DNA from: Actinomycetota bacterium | GTDB lineage: Bacteria; Actinomycetota; Acidimicrobiia; Spongiisociales; UBA5794 | Reading direction: 5' to 3' | NCBI GenBank assembly: GCA_013151445.1 | Contig: JAADIG010000014.1 | Span: forward strand, 1-45,837 | Length of the DNA stretch: 45,837 bases | Shown here: piece by piece, positions 32,822 to 40,249 of the stretch | How positions within the stretch are numbered: the stretch's first letter is position 1 | Layout: every line of letters starts with the position of its first letter | Notes under the pieces: generated by a model | What the model saw: the letters and a program-made list of their open reading frames with translations, nothing else | What the model was told of the DNA's origin: nothing | Database searches by the model: none | Translations under genes and position numbers: made by a program

Positions 32822-33781
32822 ATGTCAAACGATATTCTTGTTTTTGTCGAACATCTCAACGGGGAAGTAACCGATGCCACGTACGAACTCCTTGCGACCG
32901 CTCGCACGCTCGCCGCGCAAACCGGCGGCAGCGTCGAAGCCGCGGTGATTGGTGCCGGTGCGACAGGTCTTGCCGCGTCCCTTGGTGGAGCCGATCGGGT
33001 GCTGGTAGCGGATACCGATGCGCTCGGGGCGTTTAACCCACAGGGCCACGCTGCCGTCTTCTCGGGGCTCGTGGCCTCTCGCGAGCCGGCCCTCGTGCTC
33101 GTCCCGTACACGTCCGTCGGTATGGAGATTGGCAACCAGGTCGCGGTCGCGAACAGCCTGCCCTTGGTGTCGTACTGCCTCAGCGTCGATGCGTCGACGG
33201 GACTGTCGGCAACGTGCCAGCTGTACTCGGGGAAGGTCGAGGCTGATGTCGTCGTTGATGGCGAACGAGCGGTGTTCGCCATGCTCGCCGGAGCTGCGTC
33301 CGCAGACGACGGGCGCTCCGGTGGCGCCGCAGTGGCCGAGGACGTCGACGTCACGATCCCGGACCTCGCCGTGTCCTTTGTCGGCATTGCTGAGCCCGAG
33401 GGCGGTGATGTTGACATCACCGCGGGTGAAGTACTTGTAGCGATCGGTAGAGGCATCGAGTCGGAGGACAATATCGAAGAAGCCCAGGAGCTCGCAGATG
33501 CGCTGGGTGCCCCCCTCGCAGCTTCGCGTCCCATCATCGACCAGGGCTGGCTCCCGAAGACACGCCAGGTCGGCAAATCGGGACTCACAGTGAAACCCAA
33601 GGTGTATCTTGCGTTGGGTATCTCCGGTGCCCCCGAGCATCTTGAGGGCATGCGGGACTCGGCGACCATTATTGCCGTCAACTCCGACCCGCAGGCGCCG
33701 ATCTTTGGTGTTGCACACTACGGGTGGGTGGGGGACCTGTTCGATTTCATCCCTGAACTCACAGAGCGTTTGGACGGCTGA
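32822..33781 (+). CDS. etfA: Electron transfer flavoprotein alpha subunit
   Basis: A 319-residue EtfA. The C-terminal FAD domain is complete: ASRPIIDQGWLPKTRQVG, ALGISGAPEHLEGM and IIAVNSDPQAPIFGVAHYG. The N-terminal domain is of standard size with no added ferredoxin module. It sits 8 nt after etfB and overlaps the Emo-like gene by one base (TGATG), so the three products are made together. Confidence 0.92.
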   Translation: MSNDILVFVEHLNGEVTDATYELLATARTLAAQTGGSVEAAVIGAGATGLAASLGGADRVLVADTDALGAFNPQGHAAVFSGLVASREPALVLVPYTSVGMEIGNQVAVANSLPLVSYCLSVDASTGLSATCQLYSGKVEADVVVDGERAVFAMLAGAASADDGRSGGAAVAEDVDVTIPDLAVSFVGIAEPEGGDVDITAGEVLVAIGRGIESEDNIEEAQELADALGAPLAASRPIIDQGWLPKTRQVGKSGLTVKPKVYLALGISGAPEHLEGMRDSATIIAVNSDPQAPIFGVAHYGWVGDLFDFIPELTERLDG

Positions 33782-35871
33782 TGATCGGCATGTTGCTAGC
33801 CGTCGAAACTCCCGGCCGGGAGATCTTCCTCAACTTCGGTACCAGTACAAAGATTCTGTTCTATGTACTCGCGACCGCATCGATCGGGATTTTCACGTGG
33901 GGGTTTTACGCCAGGATACGGAAGTACCGTCGCGGGCGACCCCTCGCCCGCCTTGACTTTGGTCGGTTCATCCGGGCACTCGGTGACATCAGTTCCAATC
34001 GCACGATCGCCAAGCGCAATCGGGTCGTGGGTGTCGCCCACTTCTTCGTGTTCTGGGGGTTCGTTGTACTCCTCATTGGGACGACCATCATCGCGATCGA
34101 TGTGGACATCATCGGGATCATCCTCAACAAACCGGAATGGCAGTTCTGGAACGGTGTGTTCTACAGCTCCTACGCACTGATTCTGGATGTGTTCGGTATC
34201 GGTTTCGTCGGCGGACTCCTAGTGCTCGCCCGCGTCCGCAGCAACGCCCCCGATCGGCTCGACTACAGCAGGGTCGATGATGTCGAGACGGATCGCCGCG
34301 GGTATCAACTCGACGATCGGGCGTTTCTCGGGATCTTGCTGTTTCTTGGTATTTCGGGGTTTCTGCTCGAGGGATTCCGGATCGCAGCGACCAACTATCC
34401 AGACTTTGAGGTGGTATCGATCGCGGGTTGGACGATCGCGTGGATCACGGGTCCACTCGGACAGGTAGGAAATGACCTGGCGCGAACGTTCACGTGGTGG
34501 GCCCATGGACTCGCCGCGCTTGCTTTTGTCGCGTACCTGCCCTATTCCAAAGGTATGCACGTCATCAACGACGCCGCCGATCTTGCATTTACCGAACCCC
34601 GATCCGCCGCAGTTCTTGCCGGGGTGGAAAACCCAACGTCGCCCGGATATCAAACGATCGATGACTTCACGTGGAAGGACCTGCTTGACCTTGATGCCTG
34701 CACAAAATGTGGTCGCTGCCACGAGGTGTGCCCGGCACGGGCCGCCGGGTCTCCGCTGTCCCCACGCGATCTGATTCTCGACTTACGCGAGCACGCAGAC
34801 GCACGCTCCGGCCTGCGGATGTGGTTTGGCGCTGGGATCGAACCACGCCACCAAGACGCGACCGAGGTCGCGGGCACAGTCATCAAGAGCGACACGCTGT
34901 GGGCTTGCACCACCTGTATGGCGTGCATGGAGGTTTGCCCGGTCGGTATCGAGCACATTCCGATGATCGTCCAACTTCGGCGAAGACTTGTCGATGTTGG
35001 AGGCGTTGAGTCCGGTCTACAAAACGCGTTCCAGTCGCTGGCGCGCGGAGGCAACAGTTTCGGGAAGTCAGCGAAACAGCGCGCCCGCTGGACCAAGGGG
35101 CTCGAGTTCAAGATCAAGGACGTCCGGAAAGAGGCTGCCGAGTATCTCTGGTTCGTCGGGGACCACGCCGCATTCGATCCGAGAGCAACCGAGGTCTCAC
35201 AGGCAGTCGCACGACTACTCAACGGTGCCGATGTTGACTTTGGGATTCTCTACGACGGCGAGCGCAACGCTGGCAACGATGTTCGTCGCGCCGGCGAGGA
35301 GGGCCTGTTCGAGATGCTGCGTGACTCCAACGTCGAAGCATTTGAGTCGGCATCGTACGACCGCATGTTCACGACGGATCCTCACTCCTTGAACACCCTA
35401 CGCGGGGAATACCCGACCGACGATGACGTCCTGCACTACACCGCCCTGCTCGACGATCTGATTGGTGCGGGCAAGATCACTCTGGGGACCTTGAGTGGCA
35501 AGGCGACCTACCACGACCCGTGTTACCTCGGTCGGTACCAGGATGAGTACGAAGCGCCGAGACGCCTGATACGAGCAACCGGTCTCGAGGTTGTCGAGAT
35601 GGGAAGGTGTCGGGAGAACAGTCTGTGCTGCGGTGCCGGAGGGGGTCGGATCTGGATGGATGACTCGGGTCTCGACGAGCGTCCCTCCGAGAACAGAATC
35701 CGCGAAGCTGTCGCTCTCGGCGAGGACGTGCGGTTCTTTGTCGTCTCGTGCCCTAAGGACATGATCATGTACTCGGACGCGGTCAAGACAACGGGCAACG
35801 AGGGCCGGATAGAGGTCATCGATATCGCTCAGTTGGTGGAGAGGGCTAAGGAGCTGGTTCTGGTTGGGTGA
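33781..35871 (+). CDS. emo: Membrane EtfAB:quinone oxidoreductase, HdrDE/Emo-like
   Basis: A 696-residue fusion. The first ~260 residues hold five membrane helices of a NarI/HdrE-like cytochrome b, with candidate haem histidines in GVAHFFVFW and WWAHGLAAL. Two cubane motifs follow, Cys307-317 (CTKCGRCHEVCP) and Cys376-386 (CTTCMACMEVCP). The end is an HdrD-like CCG region (YHDPCYLG, LCCGAGGG, SCPKD). This is the layout of EMO, which passes EtfAB electrons to menaquinone. Coupled to etfA by a one-base overlap. A second ATG nine bases downstream is also possible. Confidence 0.85.
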   Translation: MIGMLLAVETPGREIFLNFGTSTKILFYVLATASIGIFTWGFYARIRKYRRGRPLARLDFGRFIRALGDISSNRTIAKRNRVVGVAHFFVFWGFVVLLIGTTIIAIDVDIIGIILNKPEWQFWNGVFYSSYALILDVFGIGFVGGLLVLARVRSNAPDRLDYSRVDDVETDRRGYQLDDRAFLGILLFLGISGFLLEGFRIAATNYPDFEVVSIAGWTIAWITGPLGQVGNDLARTFTWWAHGLAALAFVAYLPYSKGMHVINDAADLAFTEPRSAAVLAGVENPTSPGYQTIDDFTWKDLLDLDACTKCGRCHEVCPARAAGSPLSPRDLILDLREHADARSGLRMWFGAGIEPRHQDATEVAGTVIKSDTLWACTTCMACMEVCPVGIEHIPMIVQLRRRLVDVGGVESGLQNAFQSLARGGNSFGKSAKQRARWTKGLEFKIKDVRKEAAEYLWFVGDHAAFDPRATEVSQAVARLLNGADVDFGILYDGERNAGNDVRRAGEEGLFEMLRDSNVEAFESASYDRMFTTDPHSLNTLRGEYPTDDDVLHYTALLDDLIGAGKITLGTLSGKATYHDPCYLGRYQDEYEAPRRLIRATGLEVVEMGRCRENSLCCGAGGGRIWMDDSGLDERPSENRIREAVALGEDVRFFVVSCPKDMIMYSDAVKTTGNEGRIEVIDIAQLVERAKELVLVG

Positions 35872-36355
35872 ATCGGTTCTTCCCCTTCCGGAGCGCATCG
35901 ACACTCCTCCCGAGGAGCATCTCGTTGCGCGAGCCATAGGTCTCGATGTCGCTGCAGTACTTCGTTACCAGATCGCGGTTCTTGATCGCGAGGATCGACT
36001 CGAGTCCGGCTCGGGAGCGTGGAAGACTTCGTTCACGGCGGATCGGGCCGCCCGCAACGATGCCGTCCGCCAGTCCGTTCTTCGGACCCTTCAGATGGCA
36101 GTCGACGGAAGCTATTTCCCGATCCTCGCGGCTCTCGCCACCGAGGGGCACCTACGGACAGGTGACCTCGCTGGGCAGTGTGGTCTCGGCCAGCTGACAC
36201 TCCAAGAGCGCGTAGCCGACCTCGTATCGGCGGGGCTCGCGACCAAGGTTCCCGAAGCGGATCAGGTGGCGATCACCGGGGCGGGAGCGGCGGTCGTCGA
36301 CCTCGTCGGTAGCGCGGTTGGTGTCGCGGTGCGCCATGTCGGTGAACCATCGTGA
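35864..36355 (+). CDS. Unknown protein with C-terminal winged-helix-like domain, within the sulfur operon
   Basis: A 163-residue protein with TTG start, AAGGAG about ten bases upstream, overlapping the Emo-like stop by 8 nt. Residues ~85-150 look like a winged helix (GHLRTGDLAGQCGLGQLTLQ, then ERVADLVSAGLATKVPEADQ). Its lone cysteine, in AGQCGLGQ, lies in the recognition-helix region. The N-terminal ~80 residues are helical and unrecognised. It may be a second regulator or a partner-binding domain borrowed from one. No family assigned. Confidence 0.6.
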   Translation: MGESVLPLPERIDTPPEEHLVARAIGLDVAAVLRYQIAVLDREDRLESGSGAWKTSFTADRAARNDAVRQSVLRTLQMAVDGSYFPILAALATEGHLRTGDLAGQCGLGQLTLQERVADLVSAGLATKVPEADQVAITGAGAAVVDLVGSAVGVAVRHVGEPS

Positions 36356-36633
36356 GATGTCCCTATTGCGAAGAGTCGGGATCACGGCCCGAGATGCACG
36401 CCCACCTCACCGACGACCATCCCGATAAGGTTGTTACCGAAACCTCGTGGGGCAGACGGTTCATGGAACTGCAGTGTCCCGAATGCGACGAGTCGCACCG
36501 CACAGAAGTGAAACCGAGAAACACCGATCCAACTTTCCTCGATGAGCACTATCGGGCGATACGACTTGTCGCGTTCGACATGTTCCTTTACCACTGGCAA
36601 GCCCAACACGATCAGGAGACGAAGAATGAGTGA
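36352..36633 (+). CDS. Small zinc-finger-like protein of the sulfur operon
   Basis: A 93-residue protein with GTG start overlapping the previous stop (GTGA). CPYC near the N-terminus followed by HAHLTDDH gives a C2H2-like finger, and CPECDESH adds a second CxxC. The rest is charged. It overlaps lbpA by 8 nt. A metal-binding, nucleic-acid-binding or protein-contact role is possible. I do not know the family; coupling to the HTH protein on one side and LbpA on the other suggests work in the same pathway. Confidence 0.6.
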   Translation: MRCPYCEESGSRPEMHAHLTDDHPDKVVTETSWGRRFMELQCPECDESHRTEVKPRNTDPTFLDEHYRAIRLVAFDMFLYHWQAQHDQETKNE

Positions 36634-37063
36634 GGTACGCGGCTGCAACCTACCGGAAGACTTGTATTACTGGCCGGAGAAACATGTCTGGGTAGCACCC
36701 CAGGATGATGGATCCGTCATCGTCGGTGTCACAGACGTCGCCCAAAGTCTTGCGCACGCGATCATCTCGGCGCTGCCGAAGAAAGTTGGTAGGGCCGCCA
36801 AGAAGGCACGTTCGCTTGGAACAATCGAGAGCGGAAAGTGGGTCGGCCCCGTCACTGCACCGGTTTCGGGAGAGATCCTCGAGACCAACCCGTTGCTCGC
36901 GACGAACCCCGGCATCATCAACACCGACCCTTACGGTGAGGGTTGGTACATGAAGCTCATGCCGTCGGACTGGGATACTGATGCGCAGGACCTTGTCACC
37001 GGCGCCGACGGGATCGCCGCCTACCAAGCGTTCCTGGAGGCCGAAGGGATCGAATGCGAGTGA
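36626..37063 (+). CDS. lbpA1: Lipoate-binding GcvH-like protein LbpA (copy 1)
   Basis: A 145-residue GcvH-fold protein starting MSEVRGCNLPEDLYYWPEKH. The lipoyl lysine is Lys71 in TIESGKWVGPV. The ESGKWVGP context, and a C-terminal helix ending GIAAYQAFLEAEG, match sulfur-oxidation LbpA proteins instead of glycine-cleavage H protein, whose motif is ESVKAASD. No gcvT or gcvP is present. LbpA carries sulfur substrates for sHdr on the lipoyl dithiol. AGGAG seven bases before the ATG. Confidence 0.88.
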   Translation: MSEVRGCNLPEDLYYWPEKHVWVAPQDDGSVIVGVTDVAQSLAHAIISALPKKVGRAAKKARSLGTIESGKWVGPVTAPVSGEILETNPLLATNPGIINTDPYGEGWYMKLMPSDWDTDAQDLVTGADGIAAYQAFLEAEGIECE

Positions 37064-37067
37064 CGGC

Positions 37068-37517
37068 GTGATCGTTCACCGCGGGTGTGCCATCCCGAGT
37101 GGGTATTCCTACGATGTGCCTGGGGACCTCTGGGTTCGGTTCGAGGGTGACGTCGCACGTCTTGGTATCACCGATGTGGCACAGACCCGAATGGGCAAGA
37201 TGGTGTCGATACGGTTCAAACGGGTCGGCAAACATGTGATTGCGGGGAAGTCGATTGCGACGGTCGAGTCCGCAAAATGGGTGGGCCCGATCCATTCGCC
37301 ATTCGATGGAGAGGTGCTCGAGGTCAACGAAGAGGGATTCGCCAGAGACATTCTTGTTGCGAACAAGGACCCGTACGAGGCTGGGTGGATCTCGGTGGTG
37401 AGACCGGATGTCCTGGGAAGTGCAGCGACGGGATTGCTTAGCGATGAAGCTGCGGTCGAGGCGTACCGCAGGCGGATCGACGAACTAGAGATCAGCTGTA
37501 TTCGGTGCGCCGACTGA
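37068..37517 (+). CDS. lbpA2: Lipoate-binding GcvH-like protein LbpA (copy 2)
   Basis: A 149-residue paralogue of the preceding protein with lipoyl Lys70 in TVESAKWVGPIHSPFDGEV. A GTG four bases after the lbpA1 stop is taken as start; there is no strong ribosome-binding site, consistent with coupled reinitiation. It differs from copy 1 in an N-terminal HRGCAIP segment and a C-terminal CIRCAD with two Cys. Two distinct LbpA forms in tandem are known from other shdr clusters, where they are thought to serve different steps. Confidence 0.85.
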   Translation: MIVHRGCAIPSGYSYDVPGDLWVRFEGDVARLGITDVAQTRMGKMVSIRFKRVGKHVIAGKSIATVESAKWVGPIHSPFDGEVLEVNEEGFARDILVANKDPYEAGWISVVRPDVLGSAATGLLSDEAAVEAYRRRIDELEISCIRCAD

Positions 37518-37536
37518 TGATCACGGAAGGAAATGT

Positions 37537-38604
37537 ATGACTATTCGACTTCTTGACTTTGGGCAGGTCGGTTCGCTCCGTTCGCTCGCCATCTTTCACG
37601 GTGTCGGGTATGCCATGAGCGAAGACACCCCCGATACGATCACTATCACGCGGCCAAGCGACCCGTTCGTCAGCATCGGGCATCACCAGGATGCCAAAAC
37701 CGAGGTTGACCTCGACTATTGCGACCAAGCGGGCGTTCCCGTTTATCGCCGGGAAATCGGCGGTGGTGCCGTGTACCTCGATGAGGGCCAGACCTTTTGG
37801 CACACGATTTTCCACCAATCACGGGTACCTACCCGGCTCGCAGATGTGTACACCCAGTTCCTCGCTGGACCAGTGCTTGCGCTCAACCGAATGGGGATTC
37901 CGGCGGTGCACCGTCCGGTCAACGACCTTCAGGTCGGCGGCCGCAAGATTGGCGGCACTGGAGCCGCAACTGTTGGCGAATCGATGATTGTCGCCGGCAG
38001 CTTGATGTTTGACTTCAACTATGAACTCATGGTTCGGGTTCTCCGGGTTCCCTCCGAGAAGTTCCGCGACAAGATGTATTCCACGATGCGTGAATATCTC
38101 ACAACCATCAACAGACAGCTCGGCGATGATGCCCCGTCGCGAGAGGACGGGGTGCGGCTCCTGCTGGAATGTTTCTCCGAGACACTCGAAACCGAGCTTG
38201 TTCGCGACGAACCTCGCCCCGATGAGCTTGCCGCCATTGCCGAGCAGGAGGAACGGATCGCATCGGCGGATTGGTTACACCTCGACGGCCTGCCGGCGTC
38301 GGGTGACATCGTGAAGATCGCCGAAGGCGTGAACGTCATCGAAGGGGTGCACAAGGCGCCCGGGGGGTTGGTGCGTGCGACTGTTGCGGTCCGCGACGGT
38401 GTGGTTGACGGGCTCGTACTGTCGGGAGACTTCTTCATGGAGCCTGCCGAAGCGCTCGGTGAACTTCAGGATGCCCTGGTCGGCGTCCGGCATGAACCCG
38501 ATCCGGTTCTCGGCGTCGTCAAGGATCGACTCGTCAACGTCGACGCCCCCGGCCTTGACGCGGCGGACATCGTAGCCGCCGTGATGGCCGTGCCGCAGGA
38601 GTAG
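37537..38604 (+). CDS. slpl: Lipoate-protein ligase with fused accessory domain, sLpl(AB)-like
   Basis: A 355-residue LplA-type ligase. Motifs: VPVYRREIGGGAVYLDEGQ for lipoyl-AMP, and VGGRKIGGTGAA with the adenylate-contacting Lys. The C-terminal ~100 residues (GDIVKIAEGVNVIEGVHKAPGG onward) are the accessory domain fused in sLpl(AB) proteins of sulfur oxidisers, which load lipoate or octanoate on LbpA. GGAAGG is placed before the ATG. No lipS1/lipS2 synthase genes are in the window, so sulfur insertion must be supplied from elsewhere or from free lipoate. Confidence 0.85.
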   Translation: MTIRLLDFGQVGSLRSLAIFHGVGYAMSEDTPDTITITRPSDPFVSIGHHQDAKTEVDLDYCDQAGVPVYRREIGGGAVYLDEGQTFWHTIFHQSRVPTRLADVYTQFLAGPVLALNRMGIPAVHRPVNDLQVGGRKIGGTGAATVGESMIVAGSLMFDFNYELMVRVLRVPSEKFRDKMYSTMREYLTTINRQLGDDAPSREDGVRLLLECFSETLETELVRDEPRPDELAAIAEQEERIASADWLHLDGLPASGDIVKIAEGVNVIEGVHKAPGGLVRATVAVRDGVVDGLVLSGDFFMEPAEALGELQDALVGVRHEPDPVLGVVKDRLVNVDAPGLDAADIVAAVMAVPQE

Positions 38605-38626
38605 CAACATGCCAAACTCGGTTTCC

Positions 38627-38640
38627 AGGAGGTAGTTCTG
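38627..38640 (+). promoter_or_regulatory. Strong AGGAGG ribosome-binding site serving a CTG start codon
   Basis: AGGAGG (38627-38632) is followed by GTAGTT without T overlap, leaving five bases to CTG at 38638. CTG is the only plausible start between the upstream in-frame TAG (38602) and a GTG 81 nt downstream. Confidence 0.7.
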
Positions 38641-40242
38641 CGTTACGGATTCGTCATCGACCAAACGACGTGCATTGGATGCCACGCGTGCACAGTTGCG
38701 TGCAAGACGGAGCATCAGGTGCCACTCGGGGTGAACCGTACGTGGGTGAAATACGTCGAGCAGGGGACGTGGCCCGATACGAAACGTTCGTTCTCGGTGA
38801 TGCGGTGCAATCACTGCACCGATGCGCCTTGTGTGACTATCTGCCCAACGTCTGCGCTGTACAAGCGGTCCGATGGCATCGTCGACTTTGATACAAACAT
38901 CTGCATCGGGTGTAAATCCTGCATGCAGGCCTGTCCGTACGACGCGCTGTACATCGATCCGAACGACCATACAGCACAGAAGTGCAACTACTGCGTCCAC
39001 CGTATCGAGATCGGCCTGGAACCCGCATGTGTCGTCGTGTGCCCCGAGCAAGCCATTGTTGCCGGTGACCTCGACAATCCGAGCAGCAAGATTGCACGAC
39101 TCGTCGCTGAAGGGACCCTTACCCAGCGCGCCGTTGAGCGGGGTACCAAGCCGAATCTTTGGTACAAGGGCGTTGAACATGTGAATGTTGAACCGCTCGC
39201 TGCCTCCCGCTCCGATGACGGTGGCATCTGGCGAGACCCTGTTGGTATCGAAAAGTCGTGGCTCGCCATCGATCTCACCGACGGACCGAACACCAACAAG
39301 ACACCGTCACGCGCGGTGAGCGACGATGCCGGACACGCCCGCGTCGTGTACGCAAACGAGTTCCCGATGCCGTGGGGATGGCGGGTGTCCGCATACTTCC
39401 TGACCAAGGCGATATCGGCGGGCATCGCCATTGCAGCGCTCGTCGCCCTCGTGTTCGGCGCCGGGCTGGATTCGGCATGGATGGACACGGTTGCTCCACT
39501 CGTCGGGGGCCTGTTCCTGGCGCTGACTGGCGTGCTGCTCGTGATGGACCTGAAACGTCCCGACCGGTTCTACTACCTGCTGACCAAGGGCAACCCGTCG
39601 TCATGGTTGGTTCGGGGCGCATGGATTCTCACGGTGCAGGCCGCCTTGTTTGGTGTGTGGTTCCTCGCCGGAGTCATGAATCAGGAGAGCGTTGCTCGCA
39701 TCGCTATCTGGCTTGCCGCTCTCACGGGCCTGGCAACCGCCGGTTACACGGCACTCCTGTTTGGGCAGGCCAAGGGCAGAACCCTGTGGAACAGCCCGGT
39801 ACTTGTATGGCACATGATCGCGGCGGCGTTCACCGTCGGCGGGGGAATATCGTTGCTTGCGTCCCTCGTTTCCGACGTCGACCGGGCCGCACCGTCGGGA
39901 GCAGCATTGTCCAGCGGAGGGATTTCGGTTGGGGTGGGTGCGTTTGCACTCACCATGCTGGTGGGGGCGACGGGGCTTGGTATCACGGCACTGCTCGAGT
40001 CCCGTACGAACCACGGACCCGACGCGGCTGCGGCGTACCACCACCTCACCGAGGGAGCGTTCGCCCGCGAATATCGCCTCGGGTTAATCCTGGCAACCCT
40101 GGTGCCGGCAGCTTGCGCGGTGGCAGTTCTCGGCGGCTTGCCCGTGGCCATCGGTGCGGCGGGTGGCGTTGTTGGCGCGATCGGCGTCGGGTTCACCGAC
40201 GACGCATTCGTAAAGGCCGGACAAAGCGTTCCTTTGACATGA
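38638..40242 (+). CDS. Fused four-cluster ferredoxin / NrfD-like membrane subunit (SoeB-SoeC-like), CTG start
   Basis: A 534-residue fusion. Cysteine groups at 12-22 (CIGCHACTVAC), 57-69, 89-99 and 116-135 make four 4Fe-4S clusters as in SoeB/PsrB/NrfC; residues ~240-534 hold about eight membrane helices like NrfD/SoeC, the quinone-binding anchor. The usual MRYGFVID opening of such subunits appears here as LRYGFVID, its first codon CTG five bases after AGGAGG. Starting at the GTG 81 nt later would delete the first cluster's cysteines. It hands electrons between the next gene's molybdoenzyme and quinone. Confidence 0.82.
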   Translation: MRYGFVIDQTTCIGCHACTVACKTEHQVPLGVNRTWVKYVEQGTWPDTKRSFSVMRCNHCTDAPCVTICPTSALYKRSDGIVDFDTNICIGCKSCMQACPYDALYIDPNDHTAQKCNYCVHRIEIGLEPACVVVCPEQAIVAGDLDNPSSKIARLVAEGTLTQRAVERGTKPNLWYKGVEHVNVEPLAASRSDDGGIWRDPVGIEKSWLAIDLTDGPNTNKTPSRAVSDDAGHARVVYANEFPMPWGWRVSAYFLTKAISAGIAIAALVALVFGAGLDSAWMDTVAPLVGGLFLALTGVLLVMDLKRPDRFYYLLTKGNPSSWLVRGAWILTVQAALFGVWFLAGVMNQESVARIAIWLAALTGLATAGYTALLFGQAKGRTLWNSPVLVWHMIAAAFTVGGGISLLASLVSDVDRAAPSGAALSSGGISVGVGAFALTMLVGATGLGITALLESRTNHGPDAAAAYHHLTEGAFAREYRLGLILATLVPAACAVAVLGGLPVAIGAAGGVVGAIGVGFTDDAFVKAGQSVPLT

Positions 40243-40249
40243 GGTGCTC

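Noticed and set aside
32055-33781. EtfAB serving fatty-acid beta-oxidation
   Set aside because: No acyl-CoA dehydrogenase or ETF-QO of the soluble flavoprotein kind is adjacent; one-base coupling to the Emo-like gene and the shdr genes supports the sulfur role.
36626-37517. Glycine cleavage H proteins
   Set aside because: GcvH fold, but lysine context is ESGKWVGP/ESAKWVGP and neighbours are sulfur and lipoate-ligase genes without gcvT or gcvP.
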